Source: Streptomyces sp. ISL-43
GTDB lineage: Bacteria > Actinomycetota > Actinomycetes > Streptomycetales > Streptomycetaceae
Direction: 5' to 3'
DNA: 64,000 nt
NCBI RefSeq assembly: GCF_018614195.1
Contig: NZ_JAGGOT010000013.1
Coordinates: forward strand, 339 to 64,338
Under the pieces are notes generated by a model. That model worked only from the letters and a program-made list of their open reading frames with translations, was not told the DNA's origin and did not search any database. Below are positions 17,763-29,466 of the stretch, in pieces. The first letter of the stretch is position 1. Every line of letters starts with the position of its first letter. The translations under genes and the position numbers were made by a program.

Positions 17763-19172
17763 CTACGCGGGCTCGATGTTGTGGTTGAAGCGGAAGACGT
17801 TGTCCGGGTCGTACCGTCGCTTCAGCCCGCCCAGCCGCTGGATGTTCTCGGCGCCGAGGCCCGCGACCACCCGGTCCTTGCCCTCGTCCCCGGTGAAGTT
17901 GAGGTAGACCGCGCCGGTGCTCCACGGCTGGACGTCGGCGCGGACGTCCTTGACCCACTGGCGGCACCGGTCGTCGTCGGCGGGGTTTTCCCACGCGCCG
18001 AAGGGGTGCACCGCCCAGGGCGCGTCGCGGAAGGGCACCGGGTAGTCCTTCGGCCCGTCGGCGATCGCGCCGCCCTGGGGCCAGACGACGTGCTGGGTGC
18101 CGGACGGCACCGGCATCGAGTCGGCGCGCGCGCAGAAGACGTCCACGAACTCGTCGGGCACACCGGTCAGGTACTCGGCCGACCAGTAGTTCCGCATCCC
18201 CGGCGGGTCGTCGAGCATGGACTGCAGGCCGGCGTACGGGATGGCCGTGACCATCTCCACCTCGTGCGGGATCGCCAGCAGCGGCTCGACAAGTCTGCGC
18301 ATCTCCTCCTCGGGGCCCGCGTACGTCAGGAGGGCGCCGGCCAGCAGCCGGCCGACCAGTTGCGGCGGGACGAATTCCTCGGGCGGCCCGGTCAGGTACA
18401 TGGCCGCGCCGCTCGCTTCGCGCGGCGCCACCGCGATGACGTCCCGGTACGTACGGACCACCTCGTGCCCGTGCTCCGGCAGGTACATCACGAACGCGAT
18501 CGACATGGCCGGCAGGTCGTGCAGCCGCAGGGTCAGCGAGGTGGCGATACCGAAGTTCCCGCCGCCGCCGTGAAGCCCCCAGAACAGCTCGGGGTTGTCC
18601 TCCGCGGTCGCGTGGACCTGGTCACCGTCCGCGGTGACCAGGTCCACGCCCAGCAGGTTGTCCACCGCCAGCCCGAACTTGCGGTCCAGCCAGCCGGAAC
18701 CGCCACCCAGGACGAAGCCGCCGACGCCGGTGGTGGAGACCCGGCCGCCGGTGGTGGCCAGCGCGTAGGGTTCGCAGGCCCGGTCCAGGTGGCCCATGGT
18801 GGCCCCGCCCCCGACGTACGCGGCCTTGGCGGCCGGATGGACCGTCACCTCGTTCATCCGGCGCATGTCCACGACCAGGCCGCCGTCGTTGAGGGACATC
18901 CCGGCCACACTGTGCCCGCCGCCGCGCACCGCGATCTTCAGGTCCAGGTCCCTCGCGAACCGCACGGCGGTGACCACGTCTGCCACGCTCTCGCACTGGG
19001 CGATGACCGCGGGCCTGCGGTCGATCATGCCGTTGTAGAGGGCCCGGGCCTCGTCGTACCCGGGATCCTCCGGGGTGAGGACCCCACCGGCCAGATCTTC
19101 GCGGAGCGCGGTCAGGGCCGCGCCCGCCTTCGAGAGGGGAGCCATGGCTGACCCCATTCCGCGCGGGGGCAT
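17763..19172 (-). CDS. Berberine-bridge-type FAD-linked oxidoreductase
   Basis: A 469-residue oxidase of the PCMH-type FAD/BBE family. The FAD-linking histidine is in RGGGHSVAG (residue ~87). The loop that in bicovalent enzymes carries a cysteine reads GGRVSTTGVGG here, with no Cys, so FAD is probably held by one bond. The C-terminal BBE motif LKRRYDPDNVFRFNHNI is intact. No signal peptide is seen. Of three in-frame ATGs, I chose 19172 because ggaggg lies 5 nt upstream. Relatives act on sugars, alkaloids or polyketides; the substrate here is unknown. The 177-bp gap to the next gene makes it a separate unit. Confidence 0.88.
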   Translation of the reverse strand: MPPRGMGSAMAPLSKAGAALTALREDLAGGVLTPEDPGYDEARALYNGMIDRRPAVIAQCESVADVVTAVRFARDLDLKIAVRGGGHSVAGMSLNDGGLVVDMRRMNEVTVHPAAKAAYVGGGATMGHLDRACEPYALATTGGRVSTTGVGGFVLGGGSGWLDRKFGLAVDNLLGVDLVTADGDQVHATAEDNPELFWGLHGGGGNFGIATSLTLRLHDLPAMSIAFVMYLPEHGHEVVRTYRDVIAVAPREASGAAMYLTGPPEEFVPPQLVGRLLAGALLTYAGPEEEMRRLVEPLLAIPHEVEMVTAIPYAGLQSMLDDPPGMRNYWSAEYLTGVPDEFVDVFCARADSMPVPSGTQHVVWPQGGAIADGPKDYPVPFRDAPWAVHPFGAWENPADDDRCRQWVKDVRADVQPWSTGAVYLNFTGDEGKDRVVAGLGAENIQRLGGLKRRYDPDNVFRFNHNIEPA

Positions 19173-19252
19173 AGGACCCCTCCAGCCTAGGCGCGCACGG
19201 GGAAGGGGGCGCGGCGGGACGGGGAACGCGGTGAGTCGGCGCGGCGCGGCGT

Positions 19253-19284
19253 GACGGCGGTGAGGCGGGACGGCGGTGAGGCGG
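19253..19284. repeat. 16-bp tandem repeat
   Basis: Two adjacent copies of a 16-base unit (gacggcggtgaggcgg) in the gap between the GH15 stop and the oxidoreductase start. No coding content. Confidence 0.6.
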
Positions 19285-19306
19285 GACGGACGGCCGTGCG
19301 GCGGCG

Positions 19307-19339
19307 CCGGTGCCGGGGGAGCGGGCCCCCCGGCACCGG
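19307..19339 (-). terminator. Hairpin terminator of the GH15 gene
   Basis: A perfect 13-bp GC stem (19307-19319 with 19327-19339) and a 7-base loop, 11 nt beyond the GH15 stop codon in its direction of transcription. Confidence 0.7.
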
Positions 19340-19349
19340 GCGTACTCCG

Positions 19350-21155
19350 TCAGCCCCCGTACGCCCCGCTCGCCGTCAGTCGCAGGGCCGTGTCGATCAG
19401 GGGCACGTGACTGAAAGCCTGCGGGAAGTTGCCGACCTGCCGCTGGAGCTTCGGATCCCATTCCTCCGCCAGGAGGCCCAGGTCGTTGCGGAGCGACAGC
19501 AGCTTCTCGAAGAGGCGGCGGGCCTCGTCGACGCGGCCGATCATCGCCAGGTCGTCGGCCATCCAGAACGAGCACGCGAGGAAGGCCCCCTCGTCGCCCT
19601 CCAGGCCGTCCACCCCCGCCTCCTCGCCCGCCGTCGGATAGCGCAGGATGAAGCCGTCCTGGGTCGACAGCTCGCGCTGGATCGCCTCGATCGTGCCGAT
19701 CACCCGCTTGTCGTCCGGCGGCAGGAAGCCCATCTGCGGGATCAGCAGCAGGGAGGCGTCCAACTCCTTCGACCCGTACGACTGCGTGAAGGTGTTGCGC
19801 TCCTTGTCGTACCCCTTCTCGCAGACGTCCTGGTGGATCTCGTCGCGCAGCTCGCGCCACCGCTCCAGCGGACCGTCCGCGTCCCCGCTCTCGATCAGCT
19901 TGATCGTGCGGTCCACGGCCACCCACGCCATCACCTTCGAGTGCACGAAGTGCCGGCGCGGGCCGCGCACCTCCCAGATGCCCTCGTCGGGCTGGTCCCA
20001 GTGGGTCTCCAGGTAGCGGATGAGCTTGAGCTGCAGCAGCGAGGCGTAGTCGTTGCGCGCCAGGCCCGTCATGTGGCCCAGGTGCAGGGCCTCGGTGACC
20101 TCGCCGTACACGTCGAGCTGCAGTTGGCCGGCGGCGCCGTTGCCGACCCGGACCGGGCGCGAGTTCTCGTACCCGGGGAGCCAGTCCAGCTCGGTTTCGC
20201 CGAGCTCCCGCTCGCCCGCGATCCCGTACATGATCTGCAGGTTCTCCGGGTCGCCGGCGACCGCGCGCAGCAGCCAGTCCCGCCAGGCGGAGGCCTCGTC
20301 GCGGTAGCCGGTGCGCAGCAGCGAGGAGAGGGTGATGGCGGCGTCGCGCAGCCACGTGTAGCGGTAGTCCCAGTTGCGGACGCCGCCGATCTCCTCCGGG
20401 AGGGAGGTGGTCGGCGCGGCGACGATCCCGCCCGTGGGGGCGTACGTCAGCGCCTTGAGGGTGATCAGCGAGCGGATCACCGCCTCCCGGTAGGGCCCGT
20501 GGTACGTGCACTGCTCGACCCAGTCGCGCCAGAACTCGGTGGTGGAGGCCAGCGCGGCCTCGGCGTCGGGAGTCTCCGGAGCACCCCGGTGCGAGGGCTG
20601 CCAGCTGATGCTGAAGGTCATCCGGTCGCCGGGCCCGACGGTGAAGTCCGAGTACGTCGTCAGGTCCTTGCCGTACGTCTGGGCCTCGGTGTCCAGCCAG
20701 ACCGAGTCGGGGCCCGCGACGGCCACCGTGCGGCCGTCGACCTTGTGGACCCAGGGCACGACGCGCCCGTAGCTGAAGCGCATGCGCAGGGCCGAGCGCA
20801 TGCGGACGCGACCGCTGACCCCCTCCACGATGCGGATGAGCTGCGGTGCGTGGTCCTCGCGGGGAGGCATGAAATCGATCACACGGACCGTGCCGCGCGG
20901 GGTCTCCCATTCCGACTCCAGCACCAGCGAGTCACCGCGGTAGCGGCGCCGGGTGGCGCGGGGGGCTTCCGTGCCCGCCGGGAACGCCGGGCCGACCCGC
21001 CAGAAACCGTGATCTTCGGTACCGAGGATGCTCGCGAACACGGCATGGGAGTCGAAACGGGGCAGACACAACCAGTCCACAGCCCCGTCCCGGCAGACCA
21101 ACGCCGCCGTCTGCATGTCCCCGATCAGTGCGTAATCCTCGATGCGCCCTGACAC
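19350..21155 (-). CDS. Glycoside hydrolase family 15 protein (trehalase/glucoamylase-like)
   Basis: A 601-residue cytosolic GH15 protein. The N-terminal beta-sandwich (to about residue 210) contains the family opening IEDYALIGDMQTAALVCRDG and WLCLPRFDS. The (alpha/alpha)6 catalytic domain follows, with GGVRNWDYRYTWLRDAA and ACSFWMADDLAMIGR. Related actinobacterial proteins have been shown to be trehalases, so trehalose or another alpha-glucoside is the best guess. No signal peptide is present. GTG 21155 is preceded by ggag at 8 nt; an upstream ATG (21254) would add unconserved residues. Confidence 0.85.
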   Translation of the reverse strand: MSGRIEDYALIGDMQTAALVCRDGAVDWLCLPRFDSHAVFASILGTEDHGFWRVGPAFPAGTEAPRATRRRYRGDSLVLESEWETPRGTVRVIDFMPPREDHAPQLIRIVEGVSGRVRMRSALRMRFSYGRVVPWVHKVDGRTVAVAGPDSVWLDTEAQTYGKDLTTYSDFTVGPGDRMTFSISWQPSHRGAPETPDAEAALASTTEFWRDWVEQCTYHGPYREAVIRSLITLKALTYAPTGGIVAAPTTSLPEEIGGVRNWDYRYTWLRDAAITLSSLLRTGYRDEASAWRDWLLRAVAGDPENLQIMYGIAGERELGETELDWLPGYENSRPVRVGNGAAGQLQLDVYGEVTEALHLGHMTGLARNDYASLLQLKLIRYLETHWDQPDEGIWEVRGPRRHFVHSKVMAWVAVDRTIKLIESGDADGPLERWRELRDEIHQDVCEKGYDKERNTFTQSYGSKELDASLLLIPQMGFLPPDDKRVIGTIEAIQRELSTQDGFILRYPTAGEEAGVDGLEGDEGAFLACSFWMADDLAMIGRVDEARRLFEKLLSLRNDLGLLAEEWDPKLQRQVGNFPQAFSHVPLIDTALRLTASGAYGG

Positions 21156-21609
21156 GTTGCATCTCCAGTCCGAACGGCCACGTCCGCCCCGAGGGGCGCT
21201 TGCATTGCGCGGTGGCGCGGTCACCCGTGGGTGGGGATCTCGCGTCGAGCCCATGATTCCGCATACGGCTCGGGTAGGCCGGTTGACGGACTGCCCGGGA
21301 GCGGAATTCGCAATATCCGAGCAGGATATGTCGGCACCCTAGTGAGCTCCCCAAGCCTGCGAAGAATGTGGCTCGACCAAACGGGTGAGCAGCCGAAACG
21401 CCGCCGCGACACTCCGGCGCGCACGGTCGGGGGGCGTGGCCGGAGGCGGACCGGCCCGGGCGCTGATAGGCTGGTACCCCGTGGACCGGTGGTCTGCCTG
21501 TGCGAATCAGGAGCCCCGAAACCGCAGCTTCGGCGCCCCCTGAGACCCTTCCGGATCGACGGAGACCGGCGCCGGACGCACCTCACTTCGCGACCACGGG
21601 AGCCCCCTC
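21156..21609. other. Intergenic region between GH15 gene and pyrG
   Basis: 454 bp with no supported gene. It must hold the two divergent promoters. TAGGCT at 21467-21472 is the best -10 candidate for pyrG, giving a leader of about 130 nt; its -35 is not clear. TTGACG at 21283-21288 lacks a well-spaced -10. I see no recognisable riboswitch or convincing attenuator in the pyrG leader. Confidence 0.5.
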
Positions 21610-23268
<1,659 letters not shown>

Positions 23269-23318
23269 CCGCAGGGCGTCCGGCGGCGCGGAACGCGTGA
23301 CGCCGACCGCATAACGTA

Positions 23319-23354
23319 GACAGCCGGGGTACGGAGATCCGTACCCCGGCTGTC
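23319..23354. terminator. Terminator hairpin after pyrG
   Basis: A perfect 16-bp stem (23319-23334 with 23339-23354) and a 4-base loop in the 110-bp gap between pyrG and the Nudix gene, without a T run. Confidence 0.75.
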
Positions 23355-23378
23355 GCGCGTTGTGGAGGGCTTCGGGGC

Positions 23379-24011
23379 ATGGACATCAAGGACACGGCGG
23401 AATCCTGGGAGACGGTGTCGACGGGGCGGCCGTTCCAGGGCGCGAAGACGGCGGTGGCCTCCGACGAGGTCCGGATGCCGGACGGGTCCGTGGCCCGCCG
23501 CGACTACCAGGTGCACCCGGGATCGGTGTGCGTGCTGGCCCTGGACGACGAGGGGCGGGCGCTGGTGCTGAGCCAGTACCGCCACCCGGTGCGCCGGCGG
23601 CTGTGGGAGCTCCCGGCGGGGCTGCTGGACGTCGTGGGGGAGAACCCGCTGCACGGGGCGCAGCGCGAGCTGTACGAGGAGGCGCACGTCAAGGCCGAGG
23701 ACTGGCGGGTGCTGGCCGACTTCTACGCCTCGCCCGGCGGATCGGACGAGGCGATCCGGATCTTCCTCGCGCGGGGCGTCTCGGACGCGGACGGCGAGCG
23801 GTACGCGGAGTCCGGGTCGGAGGAGGCCGACATGGAACTGGCGTGGGTGCCGCTCGCGGAGCTGGTGCGGGGCGTACTGGCGGGCGAGCTCGGCAACCCG
23901 GGGATGGTGACCGGCGTCCTGGCCCTGTCGGCGGCCCTCGCCGCCGAGAACGGCCTCGACTCCCTGCGCCCGGCCCAGGCCCCCTGGCCGGCCCGCCCCT
24001 ACGAGGCGTAG
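23379..24011 (+). CDS. Nudix hydrolase, ADP-ribose pyrophosphatase type
   Basis: A 210-residue enzyme predicted to cleave ADP-ribose (or a related NDP-sugar) to AMP and ribose 5-phosphate. The Nudix box lies at about residues 81-105: LPAGLLDVVGENPLHGAQ then RELYEEAHV, with one extra residue between the first Gly and Glu, as in other actinobacterial ADPRases. The upstream segment (VLSQYRHPVRRRLWELPAG) is the substrate-binding strand of this subfamily. The ATG is 24 nt beyond the pyrG terminator hairpin. It is one of several NAD/ADP-ribose-related genes in this window. Confidence 0.9.
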   Translation: MDIKDTAESWETVSTGRPFQGAKTAVASDEVRMPDGSVARRDYQVHPGSVCVLALDDEGRALVLSQYRHPVRRRLWELPAGLLDVVGENPLHGAQRELYEEAHVKAEDWRVLADFYASPGGSDEAIRIFLARGVSDADGERYAESGSEEADMELAWVPLAELVRGVLAGELGNPGMVTGVLALSAALAAENGLDSLRPAQAPWPARPYEA

Positions 24012-24150
24012 GAGCCAGGGCGGGGCCGAACGAGGCCGTGGTGTGACCATCCGCTGATCCGATCGGGCGATTTGTCCGCCGCGCTCCACCCTGCCCGTCG
24101 CTCTGCGTGAACTACGCTCGCAATCCGAAGGCAGCGAGAGGAGCGGATCC

Positions 24151-26115
24151 GTGGCGGATTTCGTCGGGCGGCGGCGTGAGCTCAAGGAGCTGCGCGAGGA
24201 CATCGCGCGGACCGGGCTCGACACCCTCTCCGGTCGCAAGGCCAAGGCGCCGCGCGCCCGCGTCCTGCTCGTCGCCGGGCGGCCCGGTTCGGGCCGGACC
24301 GCCCTCGCCGAAGCACTGGTGCGCGAGATCGCCGACGACTACCCCGACGGCGTGCTCCGGGTCCGGCTCAGCACCCCCACCGGCGAGGGCGTCCCCACCG
24401 ACCGGGCCGTGCGCACCCTCCTGGAGGCGCTCGGGCTGCCCACCCCGCCCGGCGCCGCCGAGGACGAGCTCAGCTCCGACCTGCGCGCGGCCCTCGCCGG
24501 GCGGCGGGCCGTCCTCCTGGTCGACGACGCCCTCGACCCCCACCAGGTCGACGCCCTGCTGCCCGACACCCCCGAGTGCCTGGTCGTCGTCACCTCCGAG
24601 GGCCCCCTGACCGGGATTCCGGATGTCCGCCCCTGCACCCTCGGCGGCCTCGACACCCCCTCCGCCGTCCGCATGCTCGTCCATCGCATCGGCGACATCC
24701 GCGTCGCCAACGACCCCCGCGCCGCCGAGGCCCTCGCCGAGGAGTGCGGCGGCCAGCCCGCCGCCCTGAGCCTGGCGGGCGGTTGGCTCGCCGCCCGGCC
24801 CAAGGCCTCCGTCGCGGACGTGGCCAAGCAGCTCCACGACATGCCCGCCGCCACCAGCGGCCCGCTCGCGCGCACCTTCCGGCTCGTCTACGAGTCCCTC
24901 CCGCAGCCCGCCCAGCGGACCCTGCGGCTGCTTCCGCTTGCTCCGGCCGGCCTCGTCGACTCGCACACCGCCTCCGCGCTCGCCGGCTGCTCCGTGGCCG
25001 CCGCCCAGTCGATCCTGGAGGACTTCGCGGCGCTGGGCCTGCTGCGGTCGGCCTCCGACGGGCTGTTCCTGCTCCCCGGCTGCCTCACGCCCCTGCTCCA
25101 GGCCCTGTTGGAGGCCAAGGAGCGCCCCGCGGAGGTGCAGCTGGCGCGGGCCCGGATGCTGGAGCGCGCCGTACGGCTGCTGGTCTCCTGCCGGGCGATG
25201 ACCGAGGAGGACGAGGACCTCGTACGGGAGAAGCTGGACGGGCTGCCGCGCACCATGCGCTTCGCCGACCGGCGGGCCGCCGCCACCTGGCTGGACACCC
25301 GGCTGCCCGCACTGTCGGCGGCGGCCACCCTGGCCGTCGCCGACGGGGAGCTCGACACCCTGGCCCGCCGCTTCGTCGCAGCCCTCGCACGGGCCCTCTC
25401 CGACCACCGGGGCACCGCCGGGGCGGCCCCCGAGCTGTACGGGCTGCACCGGCTCGTCCTGGACGTGGCCGAGCGGCGCGATCTGTACCGGGAACAGGCC
25501 GCCGCGCTGCTGAACCTCGCCGATCTGGACGCCGAGACCGGCCGCACCCAGGAGGCGCTGGAGCGCTACCGGGCCGCGCTGGACGCCGGAAGGGCGGCGA
25601 ACGATCCGTACGCGGCGGGCCGCGCGATGGAATCCGTAGGCGGCGCGTACCAGGAGCTCGCCGACTGGCACCGGGCCTCCGACTGGTTCGGCCGGGCCCT
25701 GTCCCACGCCCTCGCGCGCGGGGAGCGCGCGGACGAGGCGCGGCTGTACGGGCGGCTCGGGAACGTGCACACCTATGCCGGCCGGTACGGGGACGCGCTG
25801 CGGAGCTGGCGGGCCGCCTCGGCCGGCTACCGGAAGCTGGCCGATGTCCCGGGCCAGGCAAAGGCGTTGAGCGAGATGGCGCGGATCCAGGAGTACGCGG
25901 GGCGGCCCGAGGAATCGCTGCACACCTGCCGGGAGGCGGTGGAGATCGCGCGCAAGGCCGGAGACCTGCGGCTTCAGGCCGCACTGCAGGTGCGCCTCGC
26001 GGACACGCTCGACCGGCTCGGCGACCCCGCGGCCGCCAGGCTGCACAGGTCCGCGGCCGACAGATTGCTGGGAGATGACCCCGCAGCCTGCGAAATCCGT
26101 AGTGGTTCCGACTGA
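24151..26115 (+). CDS. STAND-like ATPase with TPR C-terminus
   Basis: A 654-residue cytosolic protein of unknown role. It begins with FVGRRRELKELREDIA, the lead-in typical of AAA/NB-ARC-like signalling ATPases. The P-loop-like VAGRPGSGRTALAEAL (residues ~43-58) has Arg where Walker A has Lys. A Walker B-like LLVDDA is near 121-126, and AEECGGQPAALSLAGGWL resembles the NB-ARC GLPL region. The C-terminal third has at least four TPR-like pairs (ALERYRAALDAG, ASDWFGRALSHA, ALRSWRAASAGY, SLHTCREAVEIA). GTG 24151 has gagagga upstream. ATP binding may be lost or altered. It is conserved next to ald in Streptomyces (from memory). Confidence 0.82.
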   Translation: MADFVGRRRELKELREDIARTGLDTLSGRKAKAPRARVLLVAGRPGSGRTALAEALVREIADDYPDGVLRVRLSTPTGEGVPTDRAVRTLLEALGLPTPPGAAEDELSSDLRAALAGRRAVLLVDDALDPHQVDALLPDTPECLVVVTSEGPLTGIPDVRPCTLGGLDTPSAVRMLVHRIGDIRVANDPRAAEALAEECGGQPAALSLAGGWLAARPKASVADVAKQLHDMPAATSGPLARTFRLVYESLPQPAQRTLRLLPLAPAGLVDSHTASALAGCSVAAAQSILEDFAALGLLRSASDGLFLLPGCLTPLLQALLEAKERPAEVQLARARMLERAVRLLVSCRAMTEEDEDLVREKLDGLPRTMRFADRRAAATWLDTRLPALSAAATLAVADGELDTLARRFVAALARALSDHRGTAGAAPELYGLHRLVLDVAERRDLYREQAAALLNLADLDAETGRTQEALERYRAALDAGRAANDPYAAGRAMESVGGAYQELADWHRASDWFGRALSHALARGERADEARLYGRLGNVHTYAGRYGDALRSWRAASAGYRKLADVPGQAKALSEMARIQEYAGRPEESLHTCREAVEIARKAGDLRLQAALQVRLADTLDRLGDPAAARLHRSAADRLLGDDPAACEIRSGSD

Positions 26116-26167
26116 GATTATTGCTTTGCAAGGCTAGACAGCGACTCATCCTTCATTAGACTGGCTT

Positions 26168-26187
26168 CACCAGGTCATCCCCTGGTG
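26168..26187. promoter_or_regulatory. Inverted repeat upstream of ald
   Basis: 7-bp arms (caccagg / cctggtg) with a 6-base spacer, about 75 bp before the ald start, in a locally AT-richer region. Possible operator for ald control, or a weak terminator of the preceding gene. TTGCGT (about 26195) and TGTATG with a 17-base spacer form a weak promoter just downstream. Confidence 0.4.
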
Positions 26188-26261
26188 CATCCCGTTGCGT
26201 GTTCTTGTAAACGGGTTTGTATGGAAGTACCCCGAAACATTCCCTGAGCCAAGGACCGTGA

Positions 26262-27383
<1,122 letters not shown>

Positions 27384-27413
27384 GGCGTCAACGACTGACG
27401 TCAATCTCACGTA

Positions 27414-27447
27414 TCCGGCCGGACCTTGCCCGCAAGGTCCGGCCGGA
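27414..27447 (+). terminator. Terminator hairpin after ald
   Basis: A perfect 14-bp stem (27414-27427 with 27434-27447) and a 6-base loop, 30 nt after the ald stop codon. Confidence 0.8.
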
Positions 27448-27604
27448 CGCGTTCCCGGCGTGCCCGGAGGGGCCGTTCAACTCGCCTCGAACGTAACCCT
27501 TTAACCCTTTCGCACACCCGCGAAACTTCCCGGCGACAGCTCGGACGCCCTTGACAGCGAGGTGTTCGGTTGCCGACACATCGTGCCGGGTCCGACGGAT
27601 TGTG

Positions 27605-27634
27605 TTGCCGCTGGGCGGTGACACGCCATAGAGT
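27605..27634 (+). promoter_or_regulatory. Candidate promoter of the parA-scpAB operon
   Basis: TTGCCG (27605-27610) and TAGAGT (27629-27634) with an 18-base spacer, about 75 nt upstream of the GTG start. A TTGACA at about 27550 lacks a good -10 partner. Confidence 0.4.
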
Positions 27635-27709
27635 CGCCAACCGTCGGCATGGTGCCACGCTGACCTATCGATAAGTGTCCTGGTCACGTCCGAGGAGGTA
27701 AGACGACTT

Positions 27710-28870
27710 GTGAATGAGTCGACATTTGCTCCTGGGGGTGGTCGAGCAGGAGTGCCTGCGCGGGGTCAAAGCCCTGCCGGAATCGAAGCGGTCGGCTCCG
27801 TCGCAGTCCGCACCTTCGCAAACCACCAGCACATGACGACGCCCCGAAAGAGCATGGACGGCCTAGACGTGAACTCCAGGGCCGGCGACCCGAGCGGCGA
27901 CAAGCCCGTGGGTTTCGCCGACTACGACCAGGTGCCCGAGGGGCACTTCTACGACCCCGACGCGGAATACGAGCCCGACCCCGAGTACGCGGCCACTCTC
28001 GCCCCCGACGCTGCCCGCCAGCGCCGAGAGCGGATCGGTCCGACCGGACGGCCGCTGCCGTACTTCCCGATCCCAGGTCCGCTGACCGACCACGGTCCGG
28101 CGAAGATCATCGCGATGTGCAACCAGAAGGGCGGCGTGGGCAAGACCACGTCGACCATCAACCTGGGTGCCGCGCTCGCCGAGTACGGGCGCCGCGTGCT
28201 GCTCGTCGACTTCGACCCGCAGGGCGCACTGTCCGTGGGTCTCGGCGTGAATCCGATGGAGCTCGACCTGACGGTCTACAACCTGCTCATGGAGCGGGGC
28301 ATGTCGGCCGACGAGGTGCTGCTCAAGACGGCGGTCCCCAACATGGACCTGCTGCCGAGCAACATCGACCTGTCCGCTGCCGAAGTGCAGTTGGTCAGCG
28401 AGGTCGCGCGCGAGTCGACCCTGCAGCGGGCACTGAAGCCCCTGATGGCCGACTACGACTACATCGTGATCGACTGTCAGCCCTCGCTCGGTCTGCTGAC
28501 CGTGAACGCCCTGACGGCGGCTCACAGGGTCATCGTTCCGCTGGAGTGCGAGTTCTTCGCGCTGCGCGGTGTGGCCCTGCTGACCGAGACCATCGAGAAG
28601 GTGCAGGAGCGGCTCAACCCGGAGCTGGAGCTCGACGGCATCCTCGCCACGATGTACGACTCCCGTACGGTGCACAGCCGTGAGGTGCTGGCGCGCGTCG
28701 TCGAGGCCTTCGACGACCACGTCTACCACACGGTCATCGGCCGCACGGTGCGCTTCCCGGAGACCACGGTCGCCGGCGAGCCGATCACCACGTACGCCTC
28801 CAACTCCGTCGGCGCCGCCGCCTATCGCCAGCTGGCCAGGGAGGTGCTCGCCCGGTGTCCCGCCGAGTGA
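27710..28870 (+). CDS. ParA-family ATPase (chromosome-partitioning type)
   Basis: A Soj/ParA-like ATPase of 386 residues, but not the canonical parA beside parB near the origin. The first ~130 residues are an extension (Asp/Pro/Tyr-rich around FADYDQVPEGHFYDPDAEY). The ATPase core has the deviant Walker A NQKGGVGKTT (about residues 138-147), Walker A' LLVDFDPQGALS and Walker B YDYIVIDCQPSLG. GTG 27710 has GAGGAGG at 27692-27698. Its 3' end overlaps a small gene with a ribbon-helix-helix-like C-terminus, then come scpA and scpB, so a role in chromosome organisation together with condensin is likely by context. Confidence 0.92.
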   Translation: MNESTFAPGGGRAGVPARGQSPAGIEAVGSVAVRTFANHQHMTTPRKSMDGLDVNSRAGDPSGDKPVGFADYDQVPEGHFYDPDAEYEPDPEYAATLAPDAARQRRERIGPTGRPLPYFPIPGPLTDHGPAKIIAMCNQKGGVGKTTSTINLGAALAEYGRRVLLVDFDPQGALSVGLGVNPMELDLTVYNLLMERGMSADEVLLKTAVPNMDLLPSNIDLSAAEVQLVSEVARESTLQRALKPLMADYDYIVIDCQPSLGLLTVNALTAAHRVIVPLECEFFALRGVALLTETIEKVQERLNPELELDGILATMYDSRTVHSREVLARVVEAFDDHVYHTVIGRTVRFPETTVAGEPITTYASNSVGAAAYRQLAREVLARCPAE

Positions 28871-29355
28871 GTCTGCCCGGAGCCGACGAACTGTTCCGTA
28901 CGACCGGGGGGATGGCGCTGACGTCGTCGTCGGCGTCCTCGGCTTCCTCGGCGCGGGGCGTGGAGCACGCGGCGACAGCCGCGGAGGGCACGGCGGGTGA
29001 GGGCCGCAGCCGGGAGGCTGGGGCCGGTACGGAGCCGGGCGTGGGCGCGCAGCGGCGGTCGCAGGAAGGTTCCGGTGGCGCGGTCCCGGCCCCGGCCCCC
29101 GGCCGGGGCAAGGGGCAGGGCCGGGGTGCCAACCGGCGGCCCAGCGGGCGCGAGCGGCACGACGAGAAGATCACGGTCTACGTCTCCGCCGAGGAGCTCA
29201 TGGACCTGGAACACGCGCGGCTGGTGCTGCGCGGGGAGCACGGCCTCGCGGTCGACCGCGGCCGGATCGTCCGTGAGGCGGTCGCCGTGGTCCTGGCGGA
29301 CCTGGAGTCCCGCGGCGACGCGAGCATCCTGGTGCGCCGCCTGCGCGGCCGCTGA
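28855..29355 (+). CDS. Small protein with ribbon-helix-helix-like C-terminal domain
   Basis: A 166-residue protein overlapping the parA-like gene by 16 bp. Residues ~15-105 are low complexity (Ser, Ala, Gly, then Gly/Arg/Pro). The last ~60 residues begin EKITVYVSAEELMDLEHARL and continue with RGRIVREAVAVVLADLE, which reads as a beta-strand and two helices, the layout of ribbon-helix-helix DNA-binding domains. By analogy with ParG/omega-type partners of ParA, it may be the DNA-binding partner of the upstream ATPase; this is an inference. Disordered N-termini are also usual in such partners. Confidence 0.75.
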   Translation: MSRRVSLPGADELFRTTGGMALTSSSASSASSARGVEHAATAAEGTAGEGRSREAGAGTEPGVGAQRRSQEGSGGAVPAPAPGRGKGQGRGANRRPSGRERHDEKITVYVSAEELMDLEHARLVLRGEHGLAVDRGRIVREAVAVVLADLESRGDASILVRRLRGR

Positions 29356-29466
29356 CCGAGCGCGGGCGCACGGACCGGCAGCCCCGGCCCGGCCGGCCTG
29401 CGGTCGGCTCCGGCCGGACCCCGGGCCCGCCCGGGGCGGGTCCCCGCGCCGCGGCAGGGGCCGCGC

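Larger units (their letters stand above)
27384..27709. other. Intergenic region between ald and the parA-like gene
   Basis: 326 bp without a supported gene. It holds the ald terminator at 27414-27447, a lower-GC stretch (about 27490-27530), and the promoter region of the segregation operon. An antisense open frame here has no start signal or family resemblance and is not called. Confidence 0.6.

Noticed and set aside
27388-27687. A 99-codon minus-strand open frame in the ald-parA gap
   Set aside because: It runs through the perfect ald terminator hairpin, has no ribosome binding site and no family resemblance.
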